From CBDAKK01 sp965196605 (GTDB lineage: Bacteria > Spirochaetota > Spirochaetia > WTKD01 > G963693115), in NCBI GenBank assembly GCA_965196605.1, contig CBDAKK010000001.1, positions 186,001 through 250,000 of the forward strand: DNA of 64,000 bases. Direction: 5' to 3'. Position numbers and translations under genes: made by a program. Shown here piece by piece: positions 1-7,859 of the stretch (position 1 is its first letter; the number at the start of each line of letters is the position of its first letter). The notes under the pieces were generated by a model. That model saw only the letters and a list, made by a program, of their open reading frames with translations. It did no database searches and was not told where the DNA came from.

Positions 1-139
1 AAGTATTGCTTGAACTCATGGCGTTCATTCTTAATTCGATAGCAATAGGCTCGACTATCTATATGGTTGTATCCTTTATGCAATATCTGTGGCACTAGCA
101 CGTAATGTGTAAGAACAAAAGATTTCGAGAGGTACAACA

Positions 140-571
140 ATGTCTTTAGAACAATTACGTCAACGCTATTATCAAGATTGCGCACAAAGAACCGAAGAAC
201 TACTCGCTCGGATGAGAAGAAAACGAGAATTACACAAAGACAAGGTTCGCGAATACAGCAAGCGATACCGCGAAGCAAATAAAGACAAGGTTTCTGAACG
301 CCACAAGCGATACTATGAAGCAAACAAAGACAAGGTTTCTGAATACCAAAAGCGATACTACGAAGCAAACAAAGACAAGGTTTGCGAATACCGAAAGCGA
401 TACCGGGAAGCGAACAAAGGCAAGTTTTGCGAATACAGCAAGCGATACTATGAAGCAAATAAAGACAAGGTTTCTGAACGCCAAAAGCGATACCGCGAAG
501 CGAACAAAGACAAGATTTCTGAACGCCAAAAGCGATACCGCGAAGCGAACAAACAAGGAGTAAAACAATGA
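140..571 (+). CDS. lysine/arginine-rich 15-residue repeat protein (prophage, unknown function)
   Basis: 143 residues. After a short N-terminus the protein is built from a 15-residue unit of the form KRYxEANKDKVSExx, repeated about seven times. It is highly charged and probably a long continuous helix. Similar Lys/Arg-rich repeats occur in phage proteins, often next to HNH nuclease domains, but no nuclease motif is visible here. The ATG follows an AGAGG-like Shine-Dalgarno. The stop overlaps the ssb start (ATGA), so the two are probably translationally coupled. Basic charge and the ssb partner suggest nucleic-acid binding, which is inference only. Confidence 0.7.
   Translation: MSLEQLRQRYYQDCAQRTEELLARMRRKRELHKDKVREYSKRYREANKDKVSERHKRYYEANKDKVSEYQKRYYEANKDKVCEYRKRYREANKGKFCEYSKRYYEANKDKVSERQKRYREANKDKISERQKRYREANKQGVKQ
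230..556 (+). repeat. 45-bp tandem coding repeat
   Basis: Degenerate 45-bp units (about seven) inside the first gene, each coding for one 15-residue KRYxEANKDK unit. Near-identical copies suggest unequal recombination or slippage, so copy number may vary between strains. Confidence 0.8.
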
Positions 572-966
572 AAGACATAAATATCATAACGCTCACGGGC
601 GGATTAACGAAAGACGCAGAACTGAAGCGTGCTAATGATACGCCAGTGCTTACGTTTTCGCTGGGGTTTAATCGTGCTTTGAAGAGGAACGGCGCGTATG
701 AGGATGTCGCAAATTACATAGATTGCGTGCTGTGGGGCAAGCTTGGAGAGGCTCTTGTAGATAAGGCGGTTAAAGGCACGCAGGTAAGCCTGCAGGGTGA
801 GCTTATGCATCAGAAGTGGCAAGATAAGTACGGAAACAATCGCTATACGTACAAGATTATCGTGAGTAATATACGCCTTCATTCAAGGGCGGGAAGCACA
901 AATAGCAGTGCGGCACAAGGTCAAGGCGCGCCCAAGAATGATTTTGACGATGACATACCATTCTAG
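568..966 (+). CDS. ssb: single-stranded DNA-binding protein
   Basis: 132 residues with a typical OB-fold core (N-terminal INIITLTGGLTKDAEL, later YIDCVLWGKLGEALV) and a short glycine/glutamine-rich tail ending in the acidic tip DDDIPF, which docks replication partners in this family. It coats single-stranded DNA during replication and repair. It is shorter than most chromosomal SSBs (about 160-180) and lies in a phage early module, so it is probably the phage copy. Its stop overlaps the stop of the convergent ribbon-helix-helix gene by 3-4 nt, leaving no room for a terminator between them. Confidence 0.93.
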   Translation: MKDINIITLTGGLTKDAELKRANDTPVLTFSLGFNRALKRNGAYEDVANYIDCVLWGKLGEALVDKAVKGTQVSLQGELMHQKWQDKYGNNRYTYKIIVSNIRLHSRAGSTNSSAAQGQGAPKNDFDDDIPF

Positions 967-1427
967 GAGCGTTCTGCGATGTGTTTTTCTAATTCTGTGA
1001 CGCATGATCGTAAATTTTGTACTTCATCCACTAAAAAAGGGTATCCTTCCAAAAGATTAAAAGATATTTCTACAGCTTTGTCTACTTTTCTAGCTTCTTC
1101 ATTTATGAAATCTAAGTCACTTTTTGAGGCTAGAGTAATTGGCTTATTTTGTAATTTATGCTGTAATTGCTTATTTAATATTGTTTCTATTAAATATAAA
1201 AGTAATTTTTGTTCGAAAACTTGCTTTTTAAGATTTTGTACCTCTTCTAAAAATTCACGAGGTATATGCGTTGCCATCATTTCAATAGCTTTACGAATAG
1301 CTTGGCTTGGATTATCGAGGTTATACGTTTTAGTAATGATATCTATTTTTTCCAGCATTTCATTATCTACTTTGATTTCAATGCGTATATTTTTCTTCAA
1401 ATTGTCAGGTGTTTTTGGTCGCGCCAT
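963..1427 (-). CDS. ribbon-helix-helix (CopG/Arc-like) regulator with coiled-coil tail
   Basis: Starting at the ATG at 1427 (MARPKTPDNLKK), about 154 residues. The N-terminal third (strand NIRIEIKVDNEMLEKI, then helices through NPSQAIRKAIEMM) matches the ribbon-helix-helix DNA-binding fold; the rest is helical, probably coiled coil. A TTG seven codons upstream is possible, but neither start has a good Shine-Dalgarno. It is divergent from a second small RHH gene, and the shared upstream region holds dyad sites that fit an operator. Probable prophage repressor or autoregulator. Confidence 0.75.
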   Translation of the reverse strand: MARPKTPDNLKKNIRIEIKVDNEMLEKIDIITKTYNLDNPSQAIRKAIEMMATHIPREFLEEVQNLKKQVFEQKLLLYLIETILNKQLQHKLQNKPITLASKSDLDFINEEARKVDKAVEISFNLLEGYPFLVDEVQNLRSCVTELEKHIAERS

Positions 1428-1464
1428 ATGTTTACTATATCGGCACAATTACTATTTACATAAT

Positions 1465-1510
1465 CGATTATTAATCGTATAATAATAGTCGGTTATTTAT
1501 CGATTAATAA
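1465..1510. promoter_or_regulatory. dyad operator sites between divergent RHH genes
   Basis: A perfect 13-bp palindrome CGATTATTAATCG at 1465-1477 and a near copy CGGTTATTTATCG at 1490-1502, starting 25 bp later. The second runs into CGATTAATAA at 1501-1510. Spaced dyads in an AT-rich divergent intergenic region are typical binding sites for ribbon-helix-helix repressors. Confidence 0.6.
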
Positions 1511-1523
1511 CAAGGGGATGGGT

Positions 1524-1691
1524 ATGGAATACAGAAAAAGACGAGTAGAGATAAAGCTCACACAAAGTGAGTATGATGCATGTGTTGCTTGCGCAGAGGA
1601 TCTAGAAGAAAAGCTGTCTGTAGTGATTAGGCTGGCGATGAAAGAGTATATAAAGCGCGCTCATGCACGGAAGAGCGAGCAGGAGAAGTAG
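1524..1691 (+). CDS. small ribbon-helix-helix protein
   Basis: 55 residues from the ATG at 1524 (MEYRKRRVEIKLTQ...). This ATG is preferred over the one at 1518 because the AAGGGG Shine-Dalgarno at 1512-1517 lies about 6 nt before it and directly abuts the other. The strand RRVEIKLTQSEY followed by two helices fits the RHH fold. It contains two cysteines (CVAC). It is divergent from the larger RHH gene and 35 bp upstream of the replication initiator, so it may be an autorepressor controlling the early operon. Confidence 0.7.
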   Translation: MEYRKRRVEIKLTQSEYDACVACAEDLEEKLSVVIRLAMKEYIKRAHARKSEQEK

Positions 1692-1726
1692 TTAGAGGCA
1701 ATTATATATAGGACAAGGGGGATCTG

Positions 1727-3625
1727 ATGTGTAGAGGAATGCAAATAGTAGATGCTATAGGGCAAGTGAAACTGAAAGGCAATATAGTCGATAGGGAGTG
1801 GTACAATCACATCCGAAATAAAGACGGAAGATGCAACATGAACGCAATAGAGATATTGGCGGAGCTCTTTTTTCTATACACTCCTACCTATATATATGAT
1901 GAACATGGAAAAATAGTCGGAAAAAAGAAGAAGTTTAGAGGTGATTTATTACAAAAATCTTATGAACATCTCGGGAAGCGATTGCATATTTCTAAAAAGC
2001 AAGTTATGAATGCTTGTCATTATTTGCGTGATGAGGGCTATATTTTCATGGAAAAAAGAAGCATGTACGTAGAGGCATTGGAGAGGCAAGTAGCAAATAT
2101 TTTGTACATAGGGTTGAATGTAGAAAAGATTAAGAGCATCTCAAGTGCGTATATACCCCAAGAATACATAGAAGATGAAGAGGACAAAGAACTTGAAAGT
2201 AGTCCCGCAGTCCCTGTAGGGAGTGGTGCAGTCCCTGTAGGGAGTGGTGCAGTCCCTGTAGGGAGTGGTGCAGTCCCTGTAGGGAGTGTTACGGTCCCTG
2301 TAGGGAGTGTTACGGTCCCTGTAGGGAGTGTTACGGTCCCTGTAGGGAGTGTTACGGTCCCTGTAGGGAGTGTTACGGTCCCTGTAGGGAGTGTTACGGT
2401 CCCTGTAGGGAGTGTTACGGTCCCTGTAGGGAGTGTTACGGTCCCTGTAGGGAGTGTTACGGTCCCTGTAGGGAGTGTTACGGTCCCTGTAGGGAGTGTT
2501 ACGGTCCCTGTAGGGAGTGTTACGGTCCCTGTAGGTCACACTACATATGAACACAACATAAAACACACATATGAACACACATATCATTCTTCCCCCTGTT
2601 CTGCGTTAGGTTCTGTTTGCTCGCCTAACGGCTCACAAACAGAACCTGATAGCAAATGGGGGGGCGCGTGTGCGGAAAATTCGGAACACGCGGAATTTTG
2701 GAACGAAAACGAAACGGGAGAAGTTTCATTGCCTGACGGCAATGGAGAGTTTTCAGGGGCAGTTGAATGCACAGGGAGCGCAGAGCTACCGCATGAGGGG
2801 CATGGTAGGCATACGTCCCCTACCCCACCATCACAAAGCAATCATGCATCGAGGTTTGTTGATGACTTCATGGGGAGTATTTCTGCGACACCTGAAAACC
2901 AAGGAAGTGATGTCGCGCCAGGATTGCGTGAGAGAGCCACAGAGATCCCAAAATCAACGCAACCACCCGAATCGTGTGTAATTTCTCAAGAAAAGAAAGG
3001 AAGTGCTCAAAATGAGCCGATACGGAGTTCTGGTGAAATTGGGATTGTTGTAGAAACCGAGCATAAACCCACCCACCCACCACCTTCACAAAACGCAAAA
3101 CCAACGCCGCAAGAGCTTGGCTACCCACCCACATGGCGTAGTAACGCGATGCGAGATGCACTTGAGCGGAGTATTGAAATAGCATTTTTGCGTTACGATG
3201 AGGGCGCGTACATGACGGGCGATATTGGAAGAATGCGCAGAGATATTGCACGAATAAGCAAGTTCTGTAGAACGATGGGCGAGAAATTCAAGAAAGACGC
3301 GTCAAGGATAGCGCAAGCACTCTTTGGAGCATTCTTGAGATTGAGGGAGAGTAAAGAATTTTGGAGACAGAAGGCATGCACTCCTAGTACGATGGCAGGA
3401 CAAACGTGTTTAGGCGAATGTTGGCAATTGTGCAAGGAGATGATGGAAGAGTACAAGAAGGCAGAGAGGCAAATACGTACTAAGGCAGAAGAACACCCAA
3501 AGTATGTTAATCGATGGCTGGGGCGCTACGAATGGGGAGAGGTTACGGACGAGGAACGAGAAGCGTATATTAAAGCAAAATTAAACGATAAGATACAGAA
3601 AATTAGAGGGGTGAAGCATGAGTGA
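1727..3625 (+). CDS. phage replication initiator / replisome organizer with in-gene iterons
   Basis: 632 residues, ATG preceded by AAGGGGG at good spacing. Residues 1-140 look like a winged-helix DNA-binding domain (helices around SYEHLGKRLHISKKQVMNAC, then RDEGYIFMEKRSMYV as the wing). Residues about 162-273 are 16 copies of a 7-residue VPVGSVT/VPVGSGA unit, coded by exact 21-bp DNA repeats. A Pro/Ser-rich linker follows, then a helical C-terminal domain of about 190 residues that I do not recognise. Organisation matches lambda-O-type initiators, whose gene carries the origin. It probably binds its own gene and recruits host helicase. It sits next to ssb and RHH regulators. Confidence 0.75.
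   Translation: MCRGMQIVDAIGQVKLKGNIVDREWYNHIRNKDGRCNMNAIEILAELFFLYTPTYIYDEHGKIVGKKKKFRGDLLQKSYEHLGKRLHISKKQVMNACHYLRDEGYIFMEKRSMYVEALERQVANILYIGLNVEKIKSISSAYIPQEYIEDEEDKELESSPAVPVGSGAVPVGSGAVPVGSGAVPVGSVTVPVGSVTVPVGSVTVPVGSVTVPVGSVTVPVGSVTVPVGSVTVPVGSVTVPVGSVTVPVGSVTVPVGSVTVPVGSVTVPVGHTTYEHNIKHTYEHTYHSSPCSALGSVCSPNGSQTEPDSKWGGACAENSEHAEFWNENETGEVSLPDGNGEFSGAVECTGSAELPHEGHGRHTSPTPPSQSNHASRFVDDFMGSISATPENQGSDVAPGLRERATEIPKSTQPPESCVISQEKKGSAQNEPIRSSGEIGIVVETEHKPTHPPPSQNAKPTPQELGYPPTWRSNAMRDALERSIEIAFLRYDEGAYMTGDIGRMRRDIARISKFCRTMGEKFKKDASRIAQALFGAFLRLRESKEFWRQKACTPSTMAGQTCLGECWQLCKEMMEEYKKAERQIRTKAEEHPKYVNRWLGRYEWGEVTDEEREAYIKAKLNDKIQKIRGVKHE
2211..2546 (+). repeat. 16 x 21-bp iterons, candidate prophage replication origin
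   Basis: Sixteen copies at an exact 21-bp period: copy 1 starts at 2211 and copy 16 at 2526. Each contains the dyad TCCCTGTAGGGA, and the last copy is truncated to TCCCTGTAGGTC. The first three and last twelve differ only in the spacer (GTGGTGCAG versus GTGTTACGG). An AT-rich stretch follows directly (about 2537-2590), a possible unwinding element. Confidence 0.8.
2537..2590 (+). other. AT-rich segment next to iterons (possible unwinding element)
   Basis: Directly 3' of the iteron array the sequence becomes A/T-rich with repeated CATATGAACACA motifs. This is the same arrangement as the AT-rich region beside the lambda ori iterons. Function is inferred from position only. Confidence 0.45.
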
Positions 3626-4218
3626 TTTTGATTTTTGATGAGCTTGTGAAGTGGTTTAATGTAGAATACACGGAAGAACAGCAGGCATTACTCAATAAAG
3701 AAATCTTTGCAAAGACAAATGACGTGCAAGAGCGAATAGTGCTTGAACTATTGCTCGTGAACCACAAAAAAACAGGAAAGCCAACACCCGCTGACGTGAT
3801 GAGGTCAAAGCGTGAGGCGGAACATCTGACATCGTACATAGAGGCTGGGAAGAAAAGACATGATAATTGCATAGTTTCTTATGTTGATGTTTCATTGCCT
3901 GAAAGAGAAGAAAAACCAATGTGGAGCTATGAGCAAATGAGTAATTTTTTAGAAGGGTATAAGGCAGTGCTGAAGTGCGAGGGAGAAGGTAGGCGGGATG
4001 CTATAAAGGTTTGGGATAGAGAAGTTATGAATAGTTTATGTGAATCAGAGAGGGCAACATGGCGCTCCTGTAGTTTCAAACTACGAGTAAAAAATTTCTT
4101 ATGGCTTCTACATGTTTTGCTTACGCGAGCTGGACATAACAGTGAAGATCTCTTGTGTTTGCATCCGTACTGGCAAAGAAGAAAGACTGATAAAAGCCCT
4201 AATTTTTTTGGAACATAG
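3622..4218 (+). CDS. hypothetical prophage protein
   Basis: 198 residues from a GTG start at 3622 that overlaps the initiator stop; AGAGGGG lies 11 nt upstream. Mostly helical and charged. No catalytic motif or known family is recognised. Its position directly after an initiator gene is where phages often carry a helicase loader or other replication accessory, but no Walker motif is visible, so that is only a positional guess. Confidence 0.6.
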   Translation: MILIFDELVKWFNVEYTEEQQALLNKEIFAKTNDVQERIVLELLLVNHKKTGKPTPADVMRSKREAEHLTSYIEAGKKRHDNCIVSYVDVSLPEREEKPMWSYEQMSNFLEGYKAVLKCEGEGRRDAIKVWDREVMNSLCESERATWRSCSFKLRVKNFLWLLHVLLTRAGHNSEDLLCLHPYWQRRKTDKSPNFFGT

Positions 4219-4247
4219 GCGAACGTAAGAGATATAGGGGGAGCGAT

Positions 4248-4505
4248 GTGAGCTACACCATTGCAAGAAGTATGGCGAATTGGAGAAGGGATATAGAGAA
4301 GCATTTAACGAAAAATACGGCGAATAAGTTGCGGTATATGTATGGGGGCGAGCATGTGTATATACCGAAGGTGCATGATATAGAGCACGCAGTGAGGCTT
4401 GTAGAGGAAGACCATATTGCAATAAGCTCGGCAAGTCTTATAACGGGGTGTCCAATTCCTGCGATTAGACAGTCACTGCATAGGAAGAGAAGTAAAGAGA
4501 AGTAA
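4248..4505 (+). CDS. Mor/C-like middle-operon transcription regulator
   Basis: 85 residues from a GTG start with GGGGGAGCG upstream. The segment LRYMYGGEHVYIPK, followed by a helix-turn-helix (SASLITGCPIPAIRQSL), matches the Mor/C activator family of Mu-like phages, in which the GGxxxYIPK motif precedes the DNA-binding helices. It would activate or regulate late phage genes. It ends just before the convergent restriction-modification gene. Confidence 0.65.
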   Translation: MSYTIARSMANWRRDIEKHLTKNTANKLRYMYGGEHVYIPKVHDIEHAVRLVEEDHIAISSASLITGCPIPAIRQSLHRKRSKEK

Positions 4506-4506
4506 T

Positions 4507-7332
4507 CTATTGAGCATCCCATATACTACGGATTTTGTCTTGTATTTTTTGCTCCATTTGTTTTATGAGTGCTTTGCAAGCTTGTATGTTCTTTTCTTCC
4601 GCTTCTATTTCTGCGACTATGCGTTCTTGTTCTCGAAGCGGTGGGAGGGGGATTTGTACAGACTTTACTAAATCCTTGTTTAGATTTTTTACAGTTCCTC
4701 CTCTCGCTAATTTAAAGTATTGCTCTTGTAAAAATTCTGCTCCTAAAATTTGATAAAGAAAATCTGTAATTATTTGTTGCTTGTCTGTAATTCTCATTAA
4801 TAACCAACCATCATGAATTGCGCCATTAATTTTTACAATATAGGGTCTACCAAAACTCATTGAATTAGAAAGTATAAAGTCTCCTTTTTTTACTAACCTT
4901 GTACTCGAAACACCTTCTCTTTTTATTTTCTGTTTTGTTTTAGTAACATATTTATCTTCTACTGCAACGTCCCCTATCTTTATCCAATTTATTCCATCTT
5001 CATCTTCTGTAATATATTTTTCTATAGGTCTTGGAGACCCACCTCTTTGAATCTCACACACCTCCCCCAGCGCTACCAAAGGCCAGTCGGGGTTTATGGC
5101 AAAGCGGGGCTTCCAATTGTCCACGACTTGTTGTGCTCCGTCTATGACGCTTTCGCACTGTTTTATTTCAGCGACAATACGTTCTTGTTTTTCTATTGGT
5201 GGTACGGGTATTTTTATCCGCTCAAAAACATTATTCATAAGCTTTGGAATTCCTGTATAAATTACATAGTCTTTTGCAACAAAATTAAGAACATGTGCCC
5301 AATATTTCAAATTAGTTTTTGAGGGGTCTATAGGAATTAAAACACCGCAAACATTCGTACAATTAAATTTTTCATTACGATAAAAAACATGACCAGCATA
5401 GCCGTCAGTTGTCCATGTAATATGTTCTCCATCAAAGTCAAAGCTATCAATAGAACCCAATACCCCATTATTCGCTGTTTGTGACGAATAAACAGGATAA
5501 ATGCCTGCATTAGCTTGTATATATTCCTTACTTATAACTCTCCCTCTTCTAACTTTAAAAACATCACGAACTGACATTGTCTTATATTGAACGTTTGCAA
5601 CATCTTTAGAATGCCTACTAGGTAGCAATATATATTTATTGGCTTGTAAATCTTCTTTTTCAAGAATATCAAACCCTACTTTCTTAAGTCGTTCTAAATC
5701 TTCTGCACATACATCATGCTCTTGTAATATTGTTTGTAAATCGTTTTTTTCTACAGGTCTTCTAGCCTTGTCTAAAGAATACCCATCACTTTTTACAGTA
5801 AAATACCATAGATGTTTCTTATCGGTATTCTTCTTTTTTTTAACAATAATGACATTGCTTTTTACGCCAGCATCAGTAAACACACCCTGTGGCAGTGATA
5901 TTACTGTTTGTATTTCGTGTTGTGTTACTAACTTCTCGCGCAATGCGGTATAGCCTTTGTTGCCATTGAACAATATACCTTCAGGCACAAGTATCCCCGC
6001 TCTTGCGTTCTCATTATCGCTCTTCAGAGCATCCAAGCAATGCAGTACTCCCGCTAACTCTGCTGATTTGCCTTGAAATCCATAATTACTTAGAAAATCA
6101 GTTTTCATTCTGCTACCGAAAGGGATATTGGTAATTACTACATCGTGCTTATTTGTTTGTGGATGCTCATAGCTGTCTTGTCGGTTTATGTTTGAATGCC
6201 CATCTCCTACTAATATCATGTTCATTTTGGCTATTCTTTCCATCGTTGTAATTTCAGTGCCGTACACAGTTTTATTTTTCAATTTTTTTAGCGTGTGAGC
6301 ACTGCGAGGCATTCTTTTTCTAATATGCCTGAAACTTTCTATGAGCATGCCGCCTGTGCCACAAAACGGGTCGTATACTGTCTCTCCATATTGCGGATTA
6401 AGTATTTTTACCATTGTTTTTACTATATGTCTTGGGGTAAAATATTCCCCAAAGTCAGTTTCTGCACCTCCGTAGTTTCGTAAAAAGAACTCAAATGCAT
6501 CGCCTTTTATATCTGTATTAGTGTCTGACAGTTGAAGGTCATCGAGCTTGTCTACGACTTGATTCAAAATTTTTTCTTTGCCGCTTACAACCTCTATTTT
6601 CGACAATACTTCGCCACCGTATGCATCTTTGAAATGCTCAAATGCTTGTTTGTTCAAGAAGTCTAACAAGTCTAAACCTTGTTTGTGCTTAAAATTATCC
6701 CATAAATAATTACATGGAGGTACGGAGATAGTGCCATCATCCATTACAGCCAATTCACTAATAATCTTCAGAAAGAGCATATTACTAAGTAACCCTACTC
6801 GATCAAGCCCTGCTCTTACTCCAGCGTTACGGAACAATTCATTAATATCTTTGAAAATACTTATTAATGCTTCGCGAGATTGTATAACCTTTTTATCTTG
6901 CGTGCTATAGACATTGTCGCGCAAATAGTTTACCAAAATACTCTGCCTTAATAACTCGTCTACTTCTTCATTATTTAAATAGAGTGGCTTATCTTTTTCT
7001 ATATGATGCGTTTTAGTAAAGATGCCATCAGTAGCGTATACAATGGGCGCGTGTATTCGTTTTGCATAATTTATAGCTTGTGCTTGTGCTTGGTGTATGT
7101 TCGAATGTGGCTTTTTAGTTTCTATTACAGCAAGTGGAATATCGCTGTTGTCTTGATACAAGACATAGTCGGGACGCTTCCCCTTGAGTGCATTTTGTTG
7201 TTCTTCAGTTTTTGCGCTTTGTTTGTAGACATTGCACTTAAGCTTGTCTCGGGGGTTATCATTCCATCCAGTATTACGTAATTCATTATCTACTAAAGTT
7301 TCTACGCCTCTCTCGTTCAATGGCAATGACAT
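4507..7332 (-). CDS. single-chain restriction-modification enzyme, Type IIG/IIB-like (nuclease-methylase-two TRDs)
   Basis: 941 residues combining all R-M functions. Residues 1-150 form a type I HsdR-N-like nuclease domain with PD at 54-55 and ETK at 71-73 (PD-(D/E)xK). Residues about 150-560 are an HsdM-like N6-adenine methylase with motif I DPFCGTGG (321-328) and motif IV NIPF (402-405). Residues about 590-930 hold two HsdS-like target recognition domains, each ending in a PP(I/L)xxQERIVAEI conserved helix. No helicase domain is present, so it is not type I. The layout resembles AloI/CjeI-type IIB enzymes that read a bipartite site. It is alone on the minus strand inside the prophage, a typical cargo gene. 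A TATAAT box lies 5 nt before the ATG. Confidence 0.88.
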   Translation of the reverse strand: MSLPLNERGVETLVDNELRNTGWNDNPRDKLKCNVYKQSAKTEEQQNALKGKRPDYVLYQDNSDIPLAVIETKKPHSNIHQAQAQAINYAKRIHAPIVYATDGIFTKTHHIEKDKPLYLNNEEVDELLRQSILVNYLRDNVYSTQDKKVIQSREALISIFKDINELFRNAGVRAGLDRVGLLSNMLFLKIISELAVMDDGTISVPPCNYLWDNFKHKQGLDLLDFLNKQAFEHFKDAYGGEVLSKIEVVSGKEKILNQVVDKLDDLQLSDTNTDIKGDAFEFFLRNYGGAETDFGEYFTPRHIVKTMVKILNPQYGETVYDPFCGTGGMLIESFRHIRKRMPRSAHTLKKLKNKTVYGTEITTMERIAKMNMILVGDGHSNINRQDSYEHPQTNKHDVVITNIPFGSRMKTDFLSNYGFQGKSAELAGVLHCLDALKSDNENARAGILVPEGILFNGNKGYTALREKLVTQHEIQTVISLPQGVFTDAGVKSNVIIVKKKKNTDKKHLWYFTVKSDGYSLDKARRPVEKNDLQTILQEHDVCAEDLERLKKVGFDILEKEDLQANKYILLPSRHSKDVANVQYKTMSVRDVFKVRRGRVISKEYIQANAGIYPVYSSQTANNGVLGSIDSFDFDGEHITWTTDGYAGHVFYRNEKFNCTNVCGVLIPIDPSKTNLKYWAHVLNFVAKDYVIYTGIPKLMNNVFERIKIPVPPIEKQERIVAEIKQCESVIDGAQQVVDNWKPRFAINPDWPLVALGEVCEIQRGGSPRPIEKYITEDEDGINWIKIGDVAVEDKYVTKTKQKIKREGVSSTRLVKKGDFILSNSMSFGRPYIVKINGAIHDGWLLMRITDKQQIITDFLYQILGAEFLQEQYFKLARGGTVKNLNKDLVKSVQIPLPPLREQERIVAEIEAEEKNIQACKALIKQMEQKIQDKIRSIWDAQ

Positions 7333-7337
7333 ATAGA

Positions 7338-7343
7338 ATTATA
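7338..7343 (-). promoter_or_regulatory. -10 box of the restriction-modification gene (leaderless layout)
   Basis: TATAAT on the minus strand, separated from the ATG (7332-7330) by 5 nt, with no Shine-Dalgarno between. Transcription would start at or within the start codon. Confidence 0.5.
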
Positions 7344-7375
7344 TCCATGTAAATATATGAAGTGATTATTGTTTG

Positions 7376-7516
7376 TTCTTTATTTCGTGAGTAAGCATGA
7401 GAATTGCTTTTTCAATCTTATCAAGTCTTTAAACAATAGCGAGCGCACCAATAGAGTTAAGTCCTTGTAAAAGTTTCTTTGACAACAGGTTGTGATGATA
7501 GAACTTTATCTGCCAT
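7376..7516 (-). pseudogene. decayed small gene upstream of the R-M gene
   Basis: The minus strand opens with MADKVLSSQPVVKE, then breaks. A shifted frame continues with LLQGLNSIGALAIV, a stop, and RLDKIEKAILMLTHEIKNKQ before a final stop. The pieces read like one short protein of about 50 residues with one frameshift and one nonsense change. No function recognised. Confidence 0.35.
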
Positions 7517-7583
7517 GATTTGATGATAACGCAACGCGAGAGCTGTGTAAACAGAGTGCTAAGAGTACGTGAAAGTAGCGGGC

Positions 7584-7599
7584 ATTACAAAAATGTAAT
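7584..7599. promoter_or_regulatory. inverted repeat ATTACA-N4-TGTAAT
   Basis: Perfect 6-bp arms around AAAA, lying 1 bp from a longer palindrome in the region upstream of the lysis genes. Possible operator. Confidence 0.45.
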
Positions 7600-7600
7600 T

Positions 7601-7620
7601 ACGTTTTCGTACGAAAACGT
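7601..7620. promoter_or_regulatory. perfect 20-bp palindrome before the lysis operon
   Basis: ACGTTTTCGTACGAAAACGT is a perfect self-complementary 20-mer, 27 bp upstream of the first lysis-module ATG. No T-run follows, so it is an operator or protein-binding site rather than a terminator. Confidence 0.6.
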
Positions 7621-7646
7621 TATGCGCAGTGTTGCATGATGGTAGT

Positions 7647-7859
7647 ATGAAAGCGTTATTAAAAGAGATATTCAGCGGAGAGGATGGGCGCTTGAGTAGC
7701 AAGCGTGTGTTTGGTGCACTGGCCTTATTCTTCGCTTTTGCGCTTACTGTGTATGTTTCGATATGCAACAAAGATACAGGGGTTCTGATGTTCCCGTACA
7801 CAACAGCAGGTGGGTTGTTTGGCATAGGTGTGTTTGAGAAGCGCCGAGGGGCGAGCTAA
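7647..7859 (+). CDS. small phage membrane protein (holin-like)
   Basis: 70 residues from the ATG at 7647. An N-terminal amphipathic KALLKEIFSGEDGRLSSKR is followed by two membrane segments (about VFGALALFFAFALTVYV and GVLMFPYTTAGGLFGIGVF). This two-helix plan is common among small holin-like proteins placed first in phage lysis cassettes. It would form lesions in the inner membrane that let the amidase out. Family assignment rests on shape and position. Confidence 0.6.
   Translation: MKALLKEIFSGEDGRLSSKRVFGALALFFAFALTVYVSICNKDTGVLMFPYTTAGGLFGIGVFEKRRGAS

Noticed and set aside
1..139. Gene, tRNA or att site at the left edge
   Set aside because: Nothing with a convincing frame or cloverleaf was found in this stretch; the prophage left end is probably outside the window.
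979..1482. Plus-strand frame opposite the RHH gene
   Set aside because: Composition is a mirror of the RHH gene, no ribosome site, no domain.
2211..2546. CRISPR-like array
   Set aside because: Units are contiguous 21-bp repeats with no unique spacers, and they lie inside a gene.
2141..2587. Minus-strand frame with YRDRNTP repeats
   Set aside because: It is the antisense shadow of the 21-bp iterons, which stay open in several frames because 21 is a multiple of 3. No start signal.
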